Assembly: GCA_903928015.1 (NCBI GenBank)
Contig: CAIYPF010000033.1
Coordinates: 1 to 34,536 of the forward strand
Reading direction: 5' to 3'
Length of the DNA stretch: 34,536 bases
Source of the DNA: an uncultured Gammaproteobacteria bacterium
Lineage (GTDB): Bacteria > Pseudomonadota > Gammaproteobacteria > Pseudomonadales > UBA5518
The position numbers and the translations under genes are program-made. The notes under the pieces are model-generated. The model saw only the letters and a list, made by a program, of their open reading frames with translations. It ran no database searches and was not told where the DNA came from. Below, one piece after another: positions 23,182 through 32,284 of this stretch; positions within the stretch are counted from its first letter, which is position 1; every line of letters begins with the position of its first letter.

Positions 23182-26017
23182 GCAGGCGCTCTCCTGCAGG
23201 GTCCAGGAAGCAGATAGCTGTCACCGCGCCACGGTGACGCGCGCCCAGATGCTCGAACTCGAGTACCTCGCCCATGCGCGAGAGGCCGTCCTCGATCAGC
23301 GCGAGCGCCACCGGACGTCCAAGCGCGGCACTGTCGTAGCTGCTCGTGATGAAGCCGATGCTGCGCCGCCCGGCTGCAGAGGAGGCAACAGCGTGAGCAC
23401 CGGGCGGAATCATCGCGCCGTCGGCAGCGATGCCGACCAGTTGCCGACGACCGGCGCGGGTTCCCTCGGGCAGGAACAGCGAGCGGTCTCCGACGTAGGC
23501 GTCCTTGCGGTTGCGGCGCGGACCGTCCATGCCGAGATCCTGCGGCTGCGTTTCGGAATCGGTGTCCTGCCCGATGAAGAGGAATCCCTTCTCGGCACGC
23601 AGCACGCCGAGCGCCTCGACGCCGAGCGGCGCGGCACCGCCGCTGCGCGCGGCCTGCCAGAGCGCGCCCGCGAGGCTTGCAGGCACGGATACCTCGTAGC
23701 TGCGCTCGCCGGTGAAACTCACCCGCGCCACGCGCGCGGGGCGATCATGGAACACGCCCGTCTGCAGGCTCATGTGCGGGAAATCCGCGTCGTCCAGCAC
23801 TGCTCCCGGGATGATCGAGGCCAGGACCTCCCGCGAACGCGGACCGGAGATGGCCATCGTGGCCCACTGCGAGGTGCAGTCGTGCACGAAGACGCGCGAG
23901 AGATCGAAGTGGTCCTCGCGCCACTCCTGCAGATGCGCCGTCATGGCTGCGACGTGGCCGCTGGAGCAGGACACCACGAAGTGTTCCGGCGCGAGGCGCA
24001 TCACCACGCCGTCGTCCCACACCGCCCCGCTCTCGGAGAGCGCCAGCGTGTAACGCAATCGCCCGGGGGCGAGCGTGGAGAGGCGGTGATAGAACACGAA
24101 ATCAAGCAGTGCTCCGGCGTCCGGCCCGATCACCTCGATCTTGCCGAGCGAGGAGGCATCGAGCACCGCCACCGACTCGCGCGCAGCGCGGCATTCGCGC
24201 TCCAGCGCACCCTCTTCCGGGCCATACCACGCCGGGCGCAGGAGATTGCCGTAATCGCGGAAATGCGCGCCCTCCGCGCGGTGCGCGTTCTCGGCCGGCA
24301 GGCGACGCAGCGGGTGCTGCAGCTCGCCGCGCTCGTGCCCCGCCAACGCCGCCATCGACACGGGCACGTAGGGCGGACGGAAGGTGGTGATGCCCACCTC
24401 GGCGATGCTGCGCGCCGTGCGATCGGCAAGCACGGCCAGGCCGTTCACATTCGAGGTGCGCCCCTGGTCGTTCGCCATGCCGAGCGTGGTGTAGCGTTTC
24501 AGGTGCTCAACGACGCGGAAGTTCTCGCGGATCGCGAGCTCGAGGTCTTTCACCGTCACGTCATGCTGCAGATCGACCCACACGCGGCCGCCGCCCGTCT
24601 GCGAGAGATCGGGCGCGCCACCCGGGCCCGAGGAGAACTCGCTGCAAGCCGGTGTTTCGAGGCCCTGCGCACCGCCCGCCTCTGCGCCCTGCGAAAGCGC
24701 CTGCGCAAGTGATACGGCGCCGTTGGCGCTGCCCGCAACGCGCAGGCCCGGCAACGCATCGCCCGGAAGATAACAGCCGAGTTCCGCATTCCAGCGCGGA
24801 CGACCGCGGGCGTGGCACCACAGGTTGATGAGTGGCGTCCAACCGCCGCCCACCGCGATCAGGTCGCAAGGGATGCGCTCACCGGTATCGAGCCGCGCGC
24901 CCGTCACCACCGGCGCGCCCAGCGCCTGCGCGACGCGGGCACCGGTGCGCAACTCGATGCCGCGTTCGCGCGCTGCAGCCGCCATGGGCGGATCCGTGCG
25001 CGCGTCCACCAGCACGCAGCGGGCACCCGCGGCCTGCAACGCGAACGCCGTCTCCCACGCGGGGTCGCTGGCGGTGGCCACCACCACGCGCTCGCCCGCA
25101 CACACGGCGTAGCGGCGCAGGTACTCCAGCACGGCATCGGCCAGCATCACGCCGGGGCGGTCGTTATGAGCAAACAGCAAGGGGCGCTCGATGGCACCGG
25201 TGGCGAGCACGATCTCGCCGGCACGCACCTGCAGCAGGCGCTCACGGCCTGCCTCGCGCTGCACCAGCACGACGGTGTTGTGGTCGTAGAGGCCGATGGC
25301 GCTGGTGTCCTGCAACACCGTGGCTCCGCCCGCCCGAAGCGCTTGCACGCTCTGCGCGGCCCAGGCTGCGCCTGGCTCGCCGGTGATCGAGGTCTCGCGC
25401 CACAGCAGCGAGCCGCCCGGTCGGCTGCGCTCGTCCGCCATCACCACGGAAAGGCCACGCGCCTGCGCTGCCCGCGCGGCAGCGATGCCCGCGGGCCCGG
25501 CGCCGATCACGCAGAGATCAGCGCGCAGATGGATGGTGGACTCGGCGTGCGCGCGGGCATCCGGATCGAGCTTGCCGATCCCGGCCATGCGGCGGATCGC
25601 GTTCTCGAAGAGCCACCAGCGCGGCCACATGAAGGTCTTGTAGTAAAACGCCGCGGGAATGAAGCGGGACAGACGATCAAGGAATCCAAGGGCATCAAAC
25701 GAGGCCTTGCCCAGCGCGTGCACCGAGTGCAGTTCCATGCCGGCGGCGAGCATTTCGCGGGTGATGCGGGCGTTGGGGTCGTGGCGCTCGCCATCACGCA
25801 GGTCGAGGAGCGCATTGGGCTCCTCGAAGCCCGATCCCAGCAAACCGCGCGGGCGGTGGTACTTGAAACTGCGCCCGAGGATCTGCGCGCCCCCGGCGAG
25901 CAGCGCGGAGGCAACCGTGTCGCCCGCAAAGCCCGTGAAAGAGCGCCCGTCGAAACGGAAATCCAGTGTCTTGCCGCGGTCGATCTCGCCGCCGTGCCCA
26001 AGCCTGCGCGCGCTCAT
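23174..26017 (-). CDS. soxA: Sarcosine oxidase alpha subunit
   Basis: This 947-residue large subunit of heterotetrameric sarcosine oxidase works with soxB, soxD and soxG to convert sarcosine, oxygen and tetrahydrofolate to glycine, methylene-tetrahydrofolate and hydrogen peroxide. The N-terminal ferredoxin-like region (LDFRFDGRSFTGFAGDTVAS, RSFKYHRPRG) is followed by a dinucleotide-binding domain (CVIGAGPAGIAAARAA near residue 170) and a second Rossmann segment. The C-terminal ~390 residues are a GcvT-like folate-binding domain (LDASSLGKIEVIGPDAGALL, TGERSYEVSVPA). The ATG at 26017 overlaps the soxD stop as ATGA. Upstream extension of the frame runs antisense through soxD in another frame and is not used. 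Confidence 0.96.
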   Translation of the reverse strand: MSARRLGHGGEIDRGKTLDFRFDGRSFTGFAGDTVASALLAGGAQILGRSFKYHRPRGLLGSGFEEPNALLDLRDGERHDPNARITREMLAAGMELHSVHALGKASFDALGFLDRLSRFIPAAFYYKTFMWPRWWLFENAIRRMAGIGKLDPDARAHAESTIHLRADLCVIGAGPAGIAAARAAQARGLSVVMADERSRPGGSLLWRETSITGEPGAAWAAQSVQALRAGGATVLQDTSAIGLYDHNTVVLVQREAGRERLLQVRAGEIVLATGAIERPLLFAHNDRPGVMLADAVLEYLRRYAVCAGERVVVATASDPAWETAFALQAAGARCVLVDARTDPPMAAAARERGIELRTGARVAQALGAPVVTGARLDTGERIPCDLIAVGGGWTPLINLWCHARGRPRWNAELGCYLPGDALPGLRVAGSANGAVSLAQALSQGAEAGGAQGLETPACSEFSSGPGGAPDLSQTGGGRVWVDLQHDVTVKDLELAIRENFRVVEHLKRYTTLGMANDQGRTSNVNGLAVLADRTARSIAEVGITTFRPPYVPVSMAALAGHERGELQHPLRRLPAENAHRAEGAHFRDYGNLLRPAWYGPEEGALERECRAARESVAVLDASSLGKIEVIGPDAGALLDFVFYHRLSTLAPGRLRYTLALSESGAVWDDGVVMRLAPEHFVVSCSSGHVAAMTAHLQEWREDHFDLSRVFVHDCTSQWATMAISGPRSREVLASIIPGAVLDDADFPHMSLQTGVFHDRPARVARVSFTGERSYEVSVPASLAGALWQAARSGGAAPLGVEALGVLRAEKGFLFIGQDTDSETQPQDLGMDGPRRNRKDAYVGDRSLFLPEGTRAGRRQLVGIAADGAMIPPGAHAVASSAAGRRSIGFITSSYDSAALGRPVALALIEDGLSRMGEVLEFEHLGARHRGAVTAICFLDPAGERLHV

Positions 26018-26268
26018 CGGTTCATGGGCTCCGTGGCGATCACGACGTGGCTGGCAGTGTCGCGCCGGATCTCGATCCAGCGTCCGCAGCCGGCAGCGTG
26101 CAACCAGAGCTCGAGCGACTCTCCACGCGTGTTGGCGCGGAAATGCATGTACTGCGCCCACTCGGCGTCGCTGCAGTCGCGCGCCGGGCGCGCCTTGCGT
26201 GCGTCGCCGCCGTAACGGAACTCCGCATCAGGGCGTTCGCCGCAGAATGGACAGGGAAAGACCTGCAC
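26014..26268 (-). CDS. soxD: Sarcosine oxidase delta subunit
   Basis: This small zinc-binding subunit has 84 residues. With GTG at 26268 as start, Cys6 and Cys9 (FPCPFCG) plus His57 and Cys61 (LHAAGCGRW) give the four expected zinc ligands. The pattern AEFRYGGDA, WAQYMHFRANTRG and the final IEIRRDTAS are typical. The GTG is preceded by a perfect AGGAGG that spans the stop codon of soxB. This start is preferred over longer forms that would lie within soxB. It ends in an ATGA overlap with soxA. Confidence 0.95.
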   Translation of the reverse strand: MQVFPCPFCGERPDAEFRYGGDARKARPARDCSDAEWAQYMHFRANTRGESLELWLHAAGCGRWIEIRRDTASHVVIATEPMNR

Positions 26269-26276
26269 GCGCCCTC

Positions 26277-27545
26277 CTAGTGCTGCACGCCGGCGTGGCT
26301 CTCGTCGATCAGCGCGCCCGTGGTGAAGCGCGAGAGATCGAAGGCCGCCGAAAGCGGGTGATGGTTGCCGGTGGCCAGCAGGTGAGCGAAGACCGTGCCT
26401 CCGGCCGGTATGGCCTTGAAGCCGCCGGTGCCCCAACCGCAATTGAGGAACAGTCCCGGCAAGGGCGTAGGGCCTATCAGCGGGGAGTTGTCGGGGGAGG
26501 CATCGACCGTTCCGCCCCACTGGCGCATGAGTTTCAGCGTGGCAAAGGACGGGAACATCTCGACCAGTGTCGACAGCACCGACTGCGTCACCGCAAAACT
26601 GCCGCGCTGCGCATAGGACGGGTTGCGGTCAAGATTGCCGCCGATCACCAGTTCGCCCTTGTCGGACTGGCTCACGTAGGCGCCGTTGCTGGTGGACATC
26701 ACCACCGTGTGCAGGCATGGCTCGAGCGGCTCGCTCACCATGGCCTGCAGGGTGTAGCTCTGCAGCGGCAGCCTGAAGCCGCCCAACTCCGCCAGGACCG
26801 AGGAGTTCCCCGCCACGGCCATGCCGATACGGCCCGCGCGGATGGTGCCGCGGTTGGTGCGCACGCCCACCGCGCGGCCGGCTTCGATCTCGAAGCCCTG
26901 CACCTCGCAGCCCTGGATGATGTGCACGCCCAGCGTGTCGGCTGCGCGCGCATAGCCCCAGGCCACGGCATCGTGGCGGGCGGTGCCGCCGCGGCGCTGC
27001 ACCAGCGCGCCGCGCACCGGCCAGCGGCAGTCGGGCGAGGCGTCCATGAGCGGCGCCATGGCGAGAGCCTCGCGCCGGTCGACGAGTTCGATATCGATGC
27101 CGCTGATGCGCATTGCGTTCGCGGCGCGCGCCATGCTCTCCAGGTCGGCATCGGTGTGCGCGATTTCCATGATGGCGCGCTGGGAAAACATGATGTTGTA
27201 GTTCAGTTCGCGGGACAGGCCCTCGTAGAGCCGCACCGAGAGGTCGTAGAGCGCCGCGCTCTGGGGATTGAAGTAATTGGAGCGGATGATCGTGGTGTTG
27301 CGACCGGTGTTGCCGCCGCCGATCCAGCCCTTCTCGAGCACCGCCACCCGCCGGATGCCGTGGGTACGGGCGAGGTAATAGGCCGTGGCCAGCCCGTGCC
27401 CTCCCCCGCCGATCACGATCACATCGTAGGCGGGATCGGGGTCGCGGTCCGTCCATGCGGGCGTCCAGCCACGCTGGCCGCGCAGTCCCTCGCGCAGCAG
27501 CGACCAGGCGGAATAGTGGCTCTTGCGCGGAGGAGTTGCGCTCAC
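26277..27545 (-). CDS. soxB: Sarcosine oxidase beta subunit
   Basis: This 422-residue catalytic flavoprotein subunit carries non-covalent FAD and covalent FMN. The FAD motif VIVIGGGGHGLATAYYLA lies near residues 42-59. GGNTGRNTTIIRSNYF is a family signature, and RHDAVAWGYAR contains the His to which FMN is attached in characterised enzymes. The C-terminus has SPLIGPTPLPGLFLNCGWGT. The GTG start at 27545 forms a GTGA overlap with the stop of the aspartate kinase gene, so translation of the two is probably coupled. An internal GTG/ATG start would remove conserved residues. Confidence 0.96.
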   Translation of the reverse strand: MSATPPRKSHYSAWSLLREGLRGQRGWTPAWTDRDPDPAYDVIVIGGGGHGLATAYYLARTHGIRRVAVLEKGWIGGGNTGRNTTIIRSNYFNPQSAALYDLSVRLYEGLSRELNYNIMFSQRAIMEIAHTDADLESMARAANAMRISGIDIELVDRREALAMAPLMDASPDCRWPVRGALVQRRGGTARHDAVAWGYARAADTLGVHIIQGCEVQGFEIEAGRAVGVRTNRGTIRAGRIGMAVAGNSSVLAELGGFRLPLQSYTLQAMVSEPLEPCLHTVVMSTSNGAYVSQSDKGELVIGGNLDRNPSYAQRGSFAVTQSVLSTLVEMFPSFATLKLMRQWGGTVDASPDNSPLIGPTPLPGLFLNCGWGTGGFKAIPAGGTVFAHLLATGNHHPLSAAFDLSRFTTGALIDESHAGVQH

Positions 27546-28927
27546 GGCACGAAGGCTCCGTAGATCGCTCGCACAGCACCTGGATAATCCTCCGGCGCCA
27601 CACCGATGATGATGTTCAGCTCCGAGGCTCCCTGGTTGATGAGGCGGACATTCACGCCCGCGGCAGCGAGCGCGGCGAAGACCTTGGCTGCAATGCCCAC
27701 CGCATGCGACATGCCCTCGCCCACCACGGCCACCAGCGCGATCTTCGGCACGTATTCGAGCGCATCGGGCTCCAGCGTGCGGCGGATCTCGGAGAGAACC
27801 TGCGCCGAACGTCCCTCCATGCCCTGCGCGTCGACGATCACGCTCACGCTGTCGATGCTGGAAGGACAGTGCTCGAAAGCGATGCCGTTGTGCTCCAGCA
27901 CACCGAGCAGCCGGTAGACGAAGCCCACCTCGCGGTTCATCAGGTGCTTCGAGATGGTGATCATCGCAAAGCTCGATTTGCCCGCCACGCCCGCTATCTG
28001 CGTGTTCTTGACGGTCTCCGGCGAGAGCTCGGCCACGATCCGCGTGCCGGGATGGGCGGGGTCGTTGGTGTTGCGGATGTTCACCGGGATGCGCGCGTCA
28101 CGGACCGGCGCCATCGCTTCCTCGTGGAGCACCGAGGCGCCCATGTAGGAGAGTTCGCGGATCTCGGCGTAGGTGACTTCGTCCATGGGTTTGGGGTTCT
28201 GGACGATGCGCGGATCGGCCATGAGCAGGCCGGGCACGTCGGTCCAGTTCTCGTAGAGCGCAGCGCCCGCGGCGCGTGCCGCCACGGCTCCGCTCACGTC
28301 GGACCCGCCCCGCGAGAAGGTGCGGATGTTGCCCTCTGCATCGCGGCCGTAGAAACCGGGCACGACGTAACGCCGCGCGGGATCGGAGAGTCGCGCGCCG
28401 AGCAGTTCCCAGGTCTCGTCCTCGACCAGACCGTTCGAGCCGATGACGACGCAGCCCGCCGGATCCACGAATTCCGCGTCCAGCAAGGCCGCGAGCAGAC
28501 GGCCGCTCAGGTATTCCCCCCTCGAGGCCGCGTGATCGGCGCTGATGCCGCGGGCGAGCGCCTCGTGCAAGCTGGCGAGTTCCGCGGCCAGGCCCGCATC
28601 CAGCCCCAGTTCGCGCTCGATGCCGAGGAATCGTTCCTCGATCTGCGCGAAAGCGGTGCTGAAATCGGCATCGACGCTGGCGGCGTGCTGGCAGAGGTAG
28701 AGCAGGTCGGTGATCTTGGCGTCTTTTGCATCGCGTTTGCCGGGAGCCGACGGCACGATGATCGAACGGTGCGGGTCCGCGAGGACAATGGCCTGCACCT
28801 TGCGGAACTGCGCCGCGCTCGCAAGGCTCGAACCACCGAATTTGCACACGATGCGGGTACTGGCTTCCACGCGAGGCAGGGCTCCGGTCAGGTCTGTTCG
28901 GGGGCTCGCCTGCTCAAGGCGCGGCAT
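27542..28927 (-). CDS. Aspartate kinase (monofunctional)
   Basis: This enzyme of about 461 residues phosphorylates aspartate to aspartyl-4-phosphate, the first step toward lysine, threonine and methionine. The N-terminal signature VCKFGGSSLA includes Lys29. PSAPGKRDAKDAKITDLLY, SRGGSDVSGAVAARAAGA and ENWTDVPGLLMADPRIV are family hallmarks. Two C-terminal ACT domains (ISKHLMNREVGFVYRLLG; VVGEGMSH and LINQGASELNIIIGV) suggest end-product control. The ATG at 28927 is taken as start though its ribosome site is poor; a longer frame to 29083 is not supported. It follows the prolyl oligopeptidase gene by 46 bases and overlaps soxB, an unusual place for this enzyme. Confidence 0.93.
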   Translation of the reverse strand: MPRLEQASPRTDLTGALPRVEASTRIVCKFGGSSLASAAQFRKVQAIVLADPHRSIIVPSAPGKRDAKDAKITDLLYLCQHAASVDADFSTAFAQIEERFLGIERELGLDAGLAAELASLHEALARGISADHAASRGEYLSGRLLAALLDAEFVDPAGCVVIGSNGLVEDETWELLGARLSDPARRYVVPGFYGRDAEGNIRTFSRGGSDVSGAVAARAAGAALYENWTDVPGLLMADPRIVQNPKPMDEVTYAEIRELSYMGASVLHEEAMAPVRDARIPVNIRNTNDPAHPGTRIVAELSPETVKNTQIAGVAGKSSFAMITISKHLMNREVGFVYRLLGVLEHNGIAFEHCPSSIDSVSVIVDAQGMEGRSAQVLSEIRRTLEPDALEYVPKIALVAVVGEGMSHAVGIAAKVFAALAAAGVNVRLINQGASELNIIIGVAPEDYPGAVRAIYGAFVP

Positions 28928-28973
28928 CCCCGGAGTGTCGCACGAAACGCGGCACGAGTCAGAGACACCTGAC

Positions 28974-31205
28974 TCAATATCCCGCAGGCAGCACCAACCC
29001 CGTATGGCTTGCAATGAAGGCCCACTGGTCCGCGGTTTCGGCGATGCGCTTGCCCGTGGGCTTGCCCGCCCCGTGGCCGGCACGGGTCTCGATGCGGATC
29101 AGGTGCGGAAGCGGGCCTGTATCGGCCGCTTGCAGCGCCGCGGTGTACTTGAAGCTGTGGCCGGGCACCACGCGGTCATCGGTGTCGGCGGTGGTGACCA
29201 GGATGGCCGGATAGCGCACGCCCGGGCGGATGTTGTGATACGGCGAGTAGGCTCTCAGCACTGCAAAATCCGCGGCGTTTGCCGGATCGCCGTAATCGTC
29301 GGTCCAGAAGCGTCCCGCCGTGAAGCGGTTGAACCGCAGCATGTCCATGACCCCCACGCCGGGCAATGCCGCAGCGAAGAGATCCGGACGCTGGTTGACC
29401 ACGGCGCCCACCAGCAAGCCACCGTTCGAGCGGCCATGGATCGCAAGTTGCGCGGGCGTGGTCCAGCCCTCTTGCACCAGGTACTCGCCGGCGGCGATGA
29501 AGTCGTCAAACACGTTCTGCTTGTTGGCGAGGCGCCCGGCATCGTGCCATGCGGCGCCGTATTCGCCACCGCCGCGCAGGTTGGCCACTGCATAGACACC
29601 GCCCATCTCCATCCAGGCGAGCGCCGCCACGCTGAACGCGGGCACCACGGGAATGTTGAATCCCCCATAACCGTAGAGAAGCGCGGGACCGGGCCGGCCC
29701 GCCACGCGATCACGCCGGGCGGCAATGAACATGGGCACGCGGGTGCCGTCCTTCGACGTGTAGAAGCGCTGCTCCACGGTGTAGGCCGCGGGATCAAAGG
29801 ACGTTCTGGGCGCACGGAACACCGTGCTCGAGAGCGTTCGCACATCGAGGCGGTAAACGGTCTCGGGCATGTTGAAGCTCGAGAAACGGTAGAAGGTCTC
29901 CGGGTTGTCCTGATCTCCTTCCAGCCCTTCCACGCTGCCCGGGCCCGGCAATGCGAGCTCCCCTCTGGGCGCGCCGTCGATACCGAAAATCCGCACCGCG
30001 CTCTTCGCGTCCTCGAGGTAGCGCGCGACCAGCAGTCCGCCGATCACACGCGCCTGCACCAGCGTGGCCGCGCTTTCCGGCAGCAGTTCGCGCCAATGCG
30101 AGGGCGCGGGATGCGCGGCATCGATAGCGACCACGCGCGAACGCGGCGCGCCACGGTCGGTCCGGAAGAACAGCACGCTGCCTTGCGTTCCTGCGAGTTC
30201 GTAGTCGTTCTCGAATCCGCTCACCAATGGGAGCGGCGCGCTCTTGGGCTGCGACAGATCCAGCGCCACCACCTCGAAGCGCGCGTCCGTGCCCACGCTG
30301 GCCGTGATGACCAGCCAGCGTCCGTCGTCACTGCGCATGAAACCGAAGCCGAGCTCGGGCCGGTCCGGGCGGCTGTAGACGAGACGGTCGGCAGACTGCG
30401 GCTCGCCCAGACGATGGAAATACACCGAGTGTCCGGTGTTGGTGGACTGGAATTCCTCGCCGGCCGCGGGCTCGGGGTAGCGCGAGTACCAGAAACCGCT
30501 GCCGTCGGCGGCCCAGGCAAGGCTGGAGAACTTCACCCAGCGGATCTCCTCGGGAAGCGCGGCGCCGGTGTCCGCATCGAGCACGCGCAACACGCGCCAG
30601 TCCGAGCCACCGTCCTGCACCGAGTAGAGCAGGTGTTTGCCATCAGGGCCCGGCAGGTCCGCGTCGAGTGCAGTGGCGCCGTCGGCGGACCAGGTATTGG
30701 GATCGATCAGGGGGCGCGGCGTGCCGTCGAGGCCTTGCTGCACATAGAGCACGGACTGGCTCTGCAAGCCATCGTTGCGGCGGAAGAAATAGCGCGATCC
30801 GCGGCGCGTGGGCTCGGTGAATTTCTCGAAATCCCAGAGCGTCGTGAGTCTCTTGCGGATGCGCTCGCGTTCGGGCAACGCCGCGAGATATCCCTCGGTG
30901 AGACGGCTCTGGCGCGCGACCCAGTCGGCCACCTCGGGGTCCTGGCGCACGTCGTTCTCGAGCCAGCGCCAGGGATCGGCTACCGGCGTGCCGTGGAGGG
31001 TTTCCACCAACTCCGTGCGCCGCGACTCGGGATACACGGGCGAGGTCTCGCGCGCGGCCTGCGTCGGTTGTGGCGCCTTGCAGGCAACACCCGTCAGCGC
31101 AAGCGCCAGCGCAGCCGGCAGCGCAAGGTGCCGCCAGAGGCGACCGGCGCCGCCTGTACGCACGCAAGGGGTTGCGGAGTGCCTCACGCCTGCCAGTTGT
31201 TCCAT
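28974..31205 (-). CDS. Prolyl oligopeptidase family serine peptidase (S9A), exported
   Basis: This 743-residue enzyme cleaves short peptides, usually after proline. The N-terminus (MEQLAGVRHSATPC then a hydrophobic stretch ending LTGVACKAP) looks like a signal sequence; the Cys there is not in a strict lipobox. A beta-propeller covers roughly residues 70-450, starting at TPVADPWRWLEND. The alpha/beta-hydrolase domain holds GRSNGGLLVGA with the nucleophile Ser, TTADTDDRVVPGHS with the Asp, and RAGHGAGKPTGK with the His. GGAAGG precedes the ATG at 31205; earlier starts would run into the divergent gene. It is the first gene of the minus-strand run leading to aspartate kinase and sox genes. Confidence 0.93.
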   Translation of the reverse strand: MEQLAGVRHSATPCVRTGGAGRLWRHLALPAALALALTGVACKAPQPTQAARETSPVYPESRRTELVETLHGTPVADPWRWLENDVRQDPEVADWVARQSRLTEGYLAALPERERIRKRLTTLWDFEKFTEPTRRGSRYFFRRNDGLQSQSVLYVQQGLDGTPRPLIDPNTWSADGATALDADLPGPDGKHLLYSVQDGGSDWRVLRVLDADTGAALPEEIRWVKFSSLAWAADGSGFWYSRYPEPAAGEEFQSTNTGHSVYFHRLGEPQSADRLVYSRPDRPELGFGFMRSDDGRWLVITASVGTDARFEVVALDLSQPKSAPLPLVSGFENDYELAGTQGSVLFFRTDRGAPRSRVVAIDAAHPAPSHWRELLPESAATLVQARVIGGLLVARYLEDAKSAVRIFGIDGAPRGELALPGPGSVEGLEGDQDNPETFYRFSSFNMPETVYRLDVRTLSSTVFRAPRTSFDPAAYTVEQRFYTSKDGTRVPMFIAARRDRVAGRPGPALLYGYGGFNIPVVPAFSVAALAWMEMGGVYAVANLRGGGEYGAAWHDAGRLANKQNVFDDFIAAGEYLVQEGWTTPAQLAIHGRSNGGLLVGAVVNQRPDLFAAALPGVGVMDMLRFNRFTAGRFWTDDYGDPANAADFAVLRAYSPYHNIRPGVRYPAILVTTADTDDRVVPGHSFKYTAALQAADTGPLPHLIRIETRAGHGAGKPTGKRIAETADQWAFIASHTGLVLPAGY

Positions 31206-31294
31206 GTGCCTTCCCGTTTTTGCGTCGCGCCGAAGTCTACCGTGCGCAGTGCCGGCGGTGGTGTAATGCGGCCAACCCGACGGAGTGCGCCACC
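31206..31294. promoter_or_regulatory. Divergent control region of the peptidase/sox run and the LLM-P450 pair
   Basis: These 89 bases separate the starts of the prolyl oligopeptidase gene (leftward) and the luciferase-like monooxygenase gene (rightward). They should hold the promoter of the eight-gene sox run. Visible elements are GGAAGG for the left gene and CGGAG (31281-31285) for the right gene. No clear -35/-10 pair or operator is recognised. Confidence 0.4.
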
Positions 31295-32284
31295 CTGGAC
31301 ATCTCGCTTCTCGACCAATCGATATTGCGCCCCGGCGAAAGTGCGCATGACGCACTCGCCGCGACCATCGCCTCTGCGCAGGCCGCTGAAAGACTCGGCT
31401 ACGCGCGGTTCTGGGTATCGGAGCACCACGATTCCCCGATCATCGCCGGCAGCTCACCCGAGGTGCTGCTCGCGGCAGTGGGCGCGGCCACATCGCGCAT
31501 ACGGCTCGGCTCGGGCGGCGTGATGCTGCCCCACTACAGCCCCTTCAAGGTGGCAGAGAATTTCGCGCTGCTGTCGAACCTCTACCCCGACCGCATCGAT
31601 CTCGGCGTGGGGCGCGCCCCTGGTGCCGACATGCGGGCTGCCGCAGCGCTCGCCATCGATGGCCAGCCCCGCTTCGACCGTTTTCCGCAGCAATTGCGCA
31701 CGCTCACCGAGGCGCTGTGGAACGAGGCCTACCGGCCACGGGTCTCGCCCGCGCCCGCAGAACGGATTCCGGTGTGGCTGCTCGGCACCAGCCCCGACAG
31801 CGCCATGCTGGCCGCGGAACTCGGGCTTCCCTACGCGATCGCGATGTTCATCAACCCGCGTTTCGATCCGCGCATCGCGGAGTACTACCGCAGGCACTTC
31901 CGCCCCTCTGTGGCGCAACCCGAACCGCATGTCATGCTGGCGATGAACATCCTCTGCGCCGACAGCGCCGATGACGCCACCGCGATGGCCCACGCGGCGG
32001 ACCTCACCTACATCAGCTTCCTGCGCAACCCCACGGCACCGCAGGTGTGCTCGCCCGACGAAGCGCGCTCCCACCGCTTCAGCGCGGAGGAACGCGCCTT
32101 CGTGCAGAGCGTATCCGGGGCTCGCGCGGTGGGCACGGCAGATACGGTGCACCAGCGCGTGCTGGAGCTTGCCGGGCGCTTCGGCGCCGACGAAGTCCTG
32201 GCCGTCTCCAATACGTTCCACCACCGTGACCGGCTGCGCTCGCTGGAATTGCTGGCCGACGCATTCGGAGCAAAAGCGGCATGA
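31295..32284 (+). CDS. LLM class flavin-dependent oxidoreductase (MsnO8-like)
   Basis: This is a luciferase-like monooxygenase of about 329 residues using reduced flavin. Family features are the N-terminal DISLLDQSILRPG, RFWVSEHHDSPIIAGSSPEV, the TSRIRLGSGGVMLPHYSPFK strand-loop, and ALLSNLYPDRIDLGVGRAPG. There is no ATG, GTG or TTG at the place where the family begins. A CTG at 31295 has CGGAG nine bases upstream and matches the expected N-terminus, so a CTG start is proposed. In-frame starts further upstream overlap the divergent peptidase gene. Its stop overlaps the P450 start as ATGA, suggesting the two oxygenases act together on an unknown substrate. Confidence 0.9.
   Translation: MDISLLDQSILRPGESAHDALAATIASAQAAERLGYARFWVSEHHDSPIIAGSSPEVLLAAVGAATSRIRLGSGGVMLPHYSPFKVAENFALLSNLYPDRIDLGVGRAPGADMRAAAALAIDGQPRFDRFPQQLRTLTEALWNEAYRPRVSPAPAERIPVWLLGTSPDSAMLAAELGLPYAIAMFINPRFDPRIAEYYRRHFRPSVAQPEPHVMLAMNILCADSADDATAMAHAADLTYISFLRNPTAPQVCSPDEARSHRFSAEERAFVQSVSGARAVGTADTVHQRVLELAGRFGADEVLAVSNTFHHRDRLRSLELLADAFGAKAA

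Noticed and set aside
24812-26215. 467-residue plus-strand frame antisense to soxA
   Set aside because: Shadow composition without motifs; soxA is certain on the other strand.
28710-31523. 937-residue plus-strand open frame across aspartate kinase and prolyl oligopeptidase
   Set aside because: The translation is Arg/His/Gly-rich with no domain, and both minus-strand genes have complete catalytic motifs.
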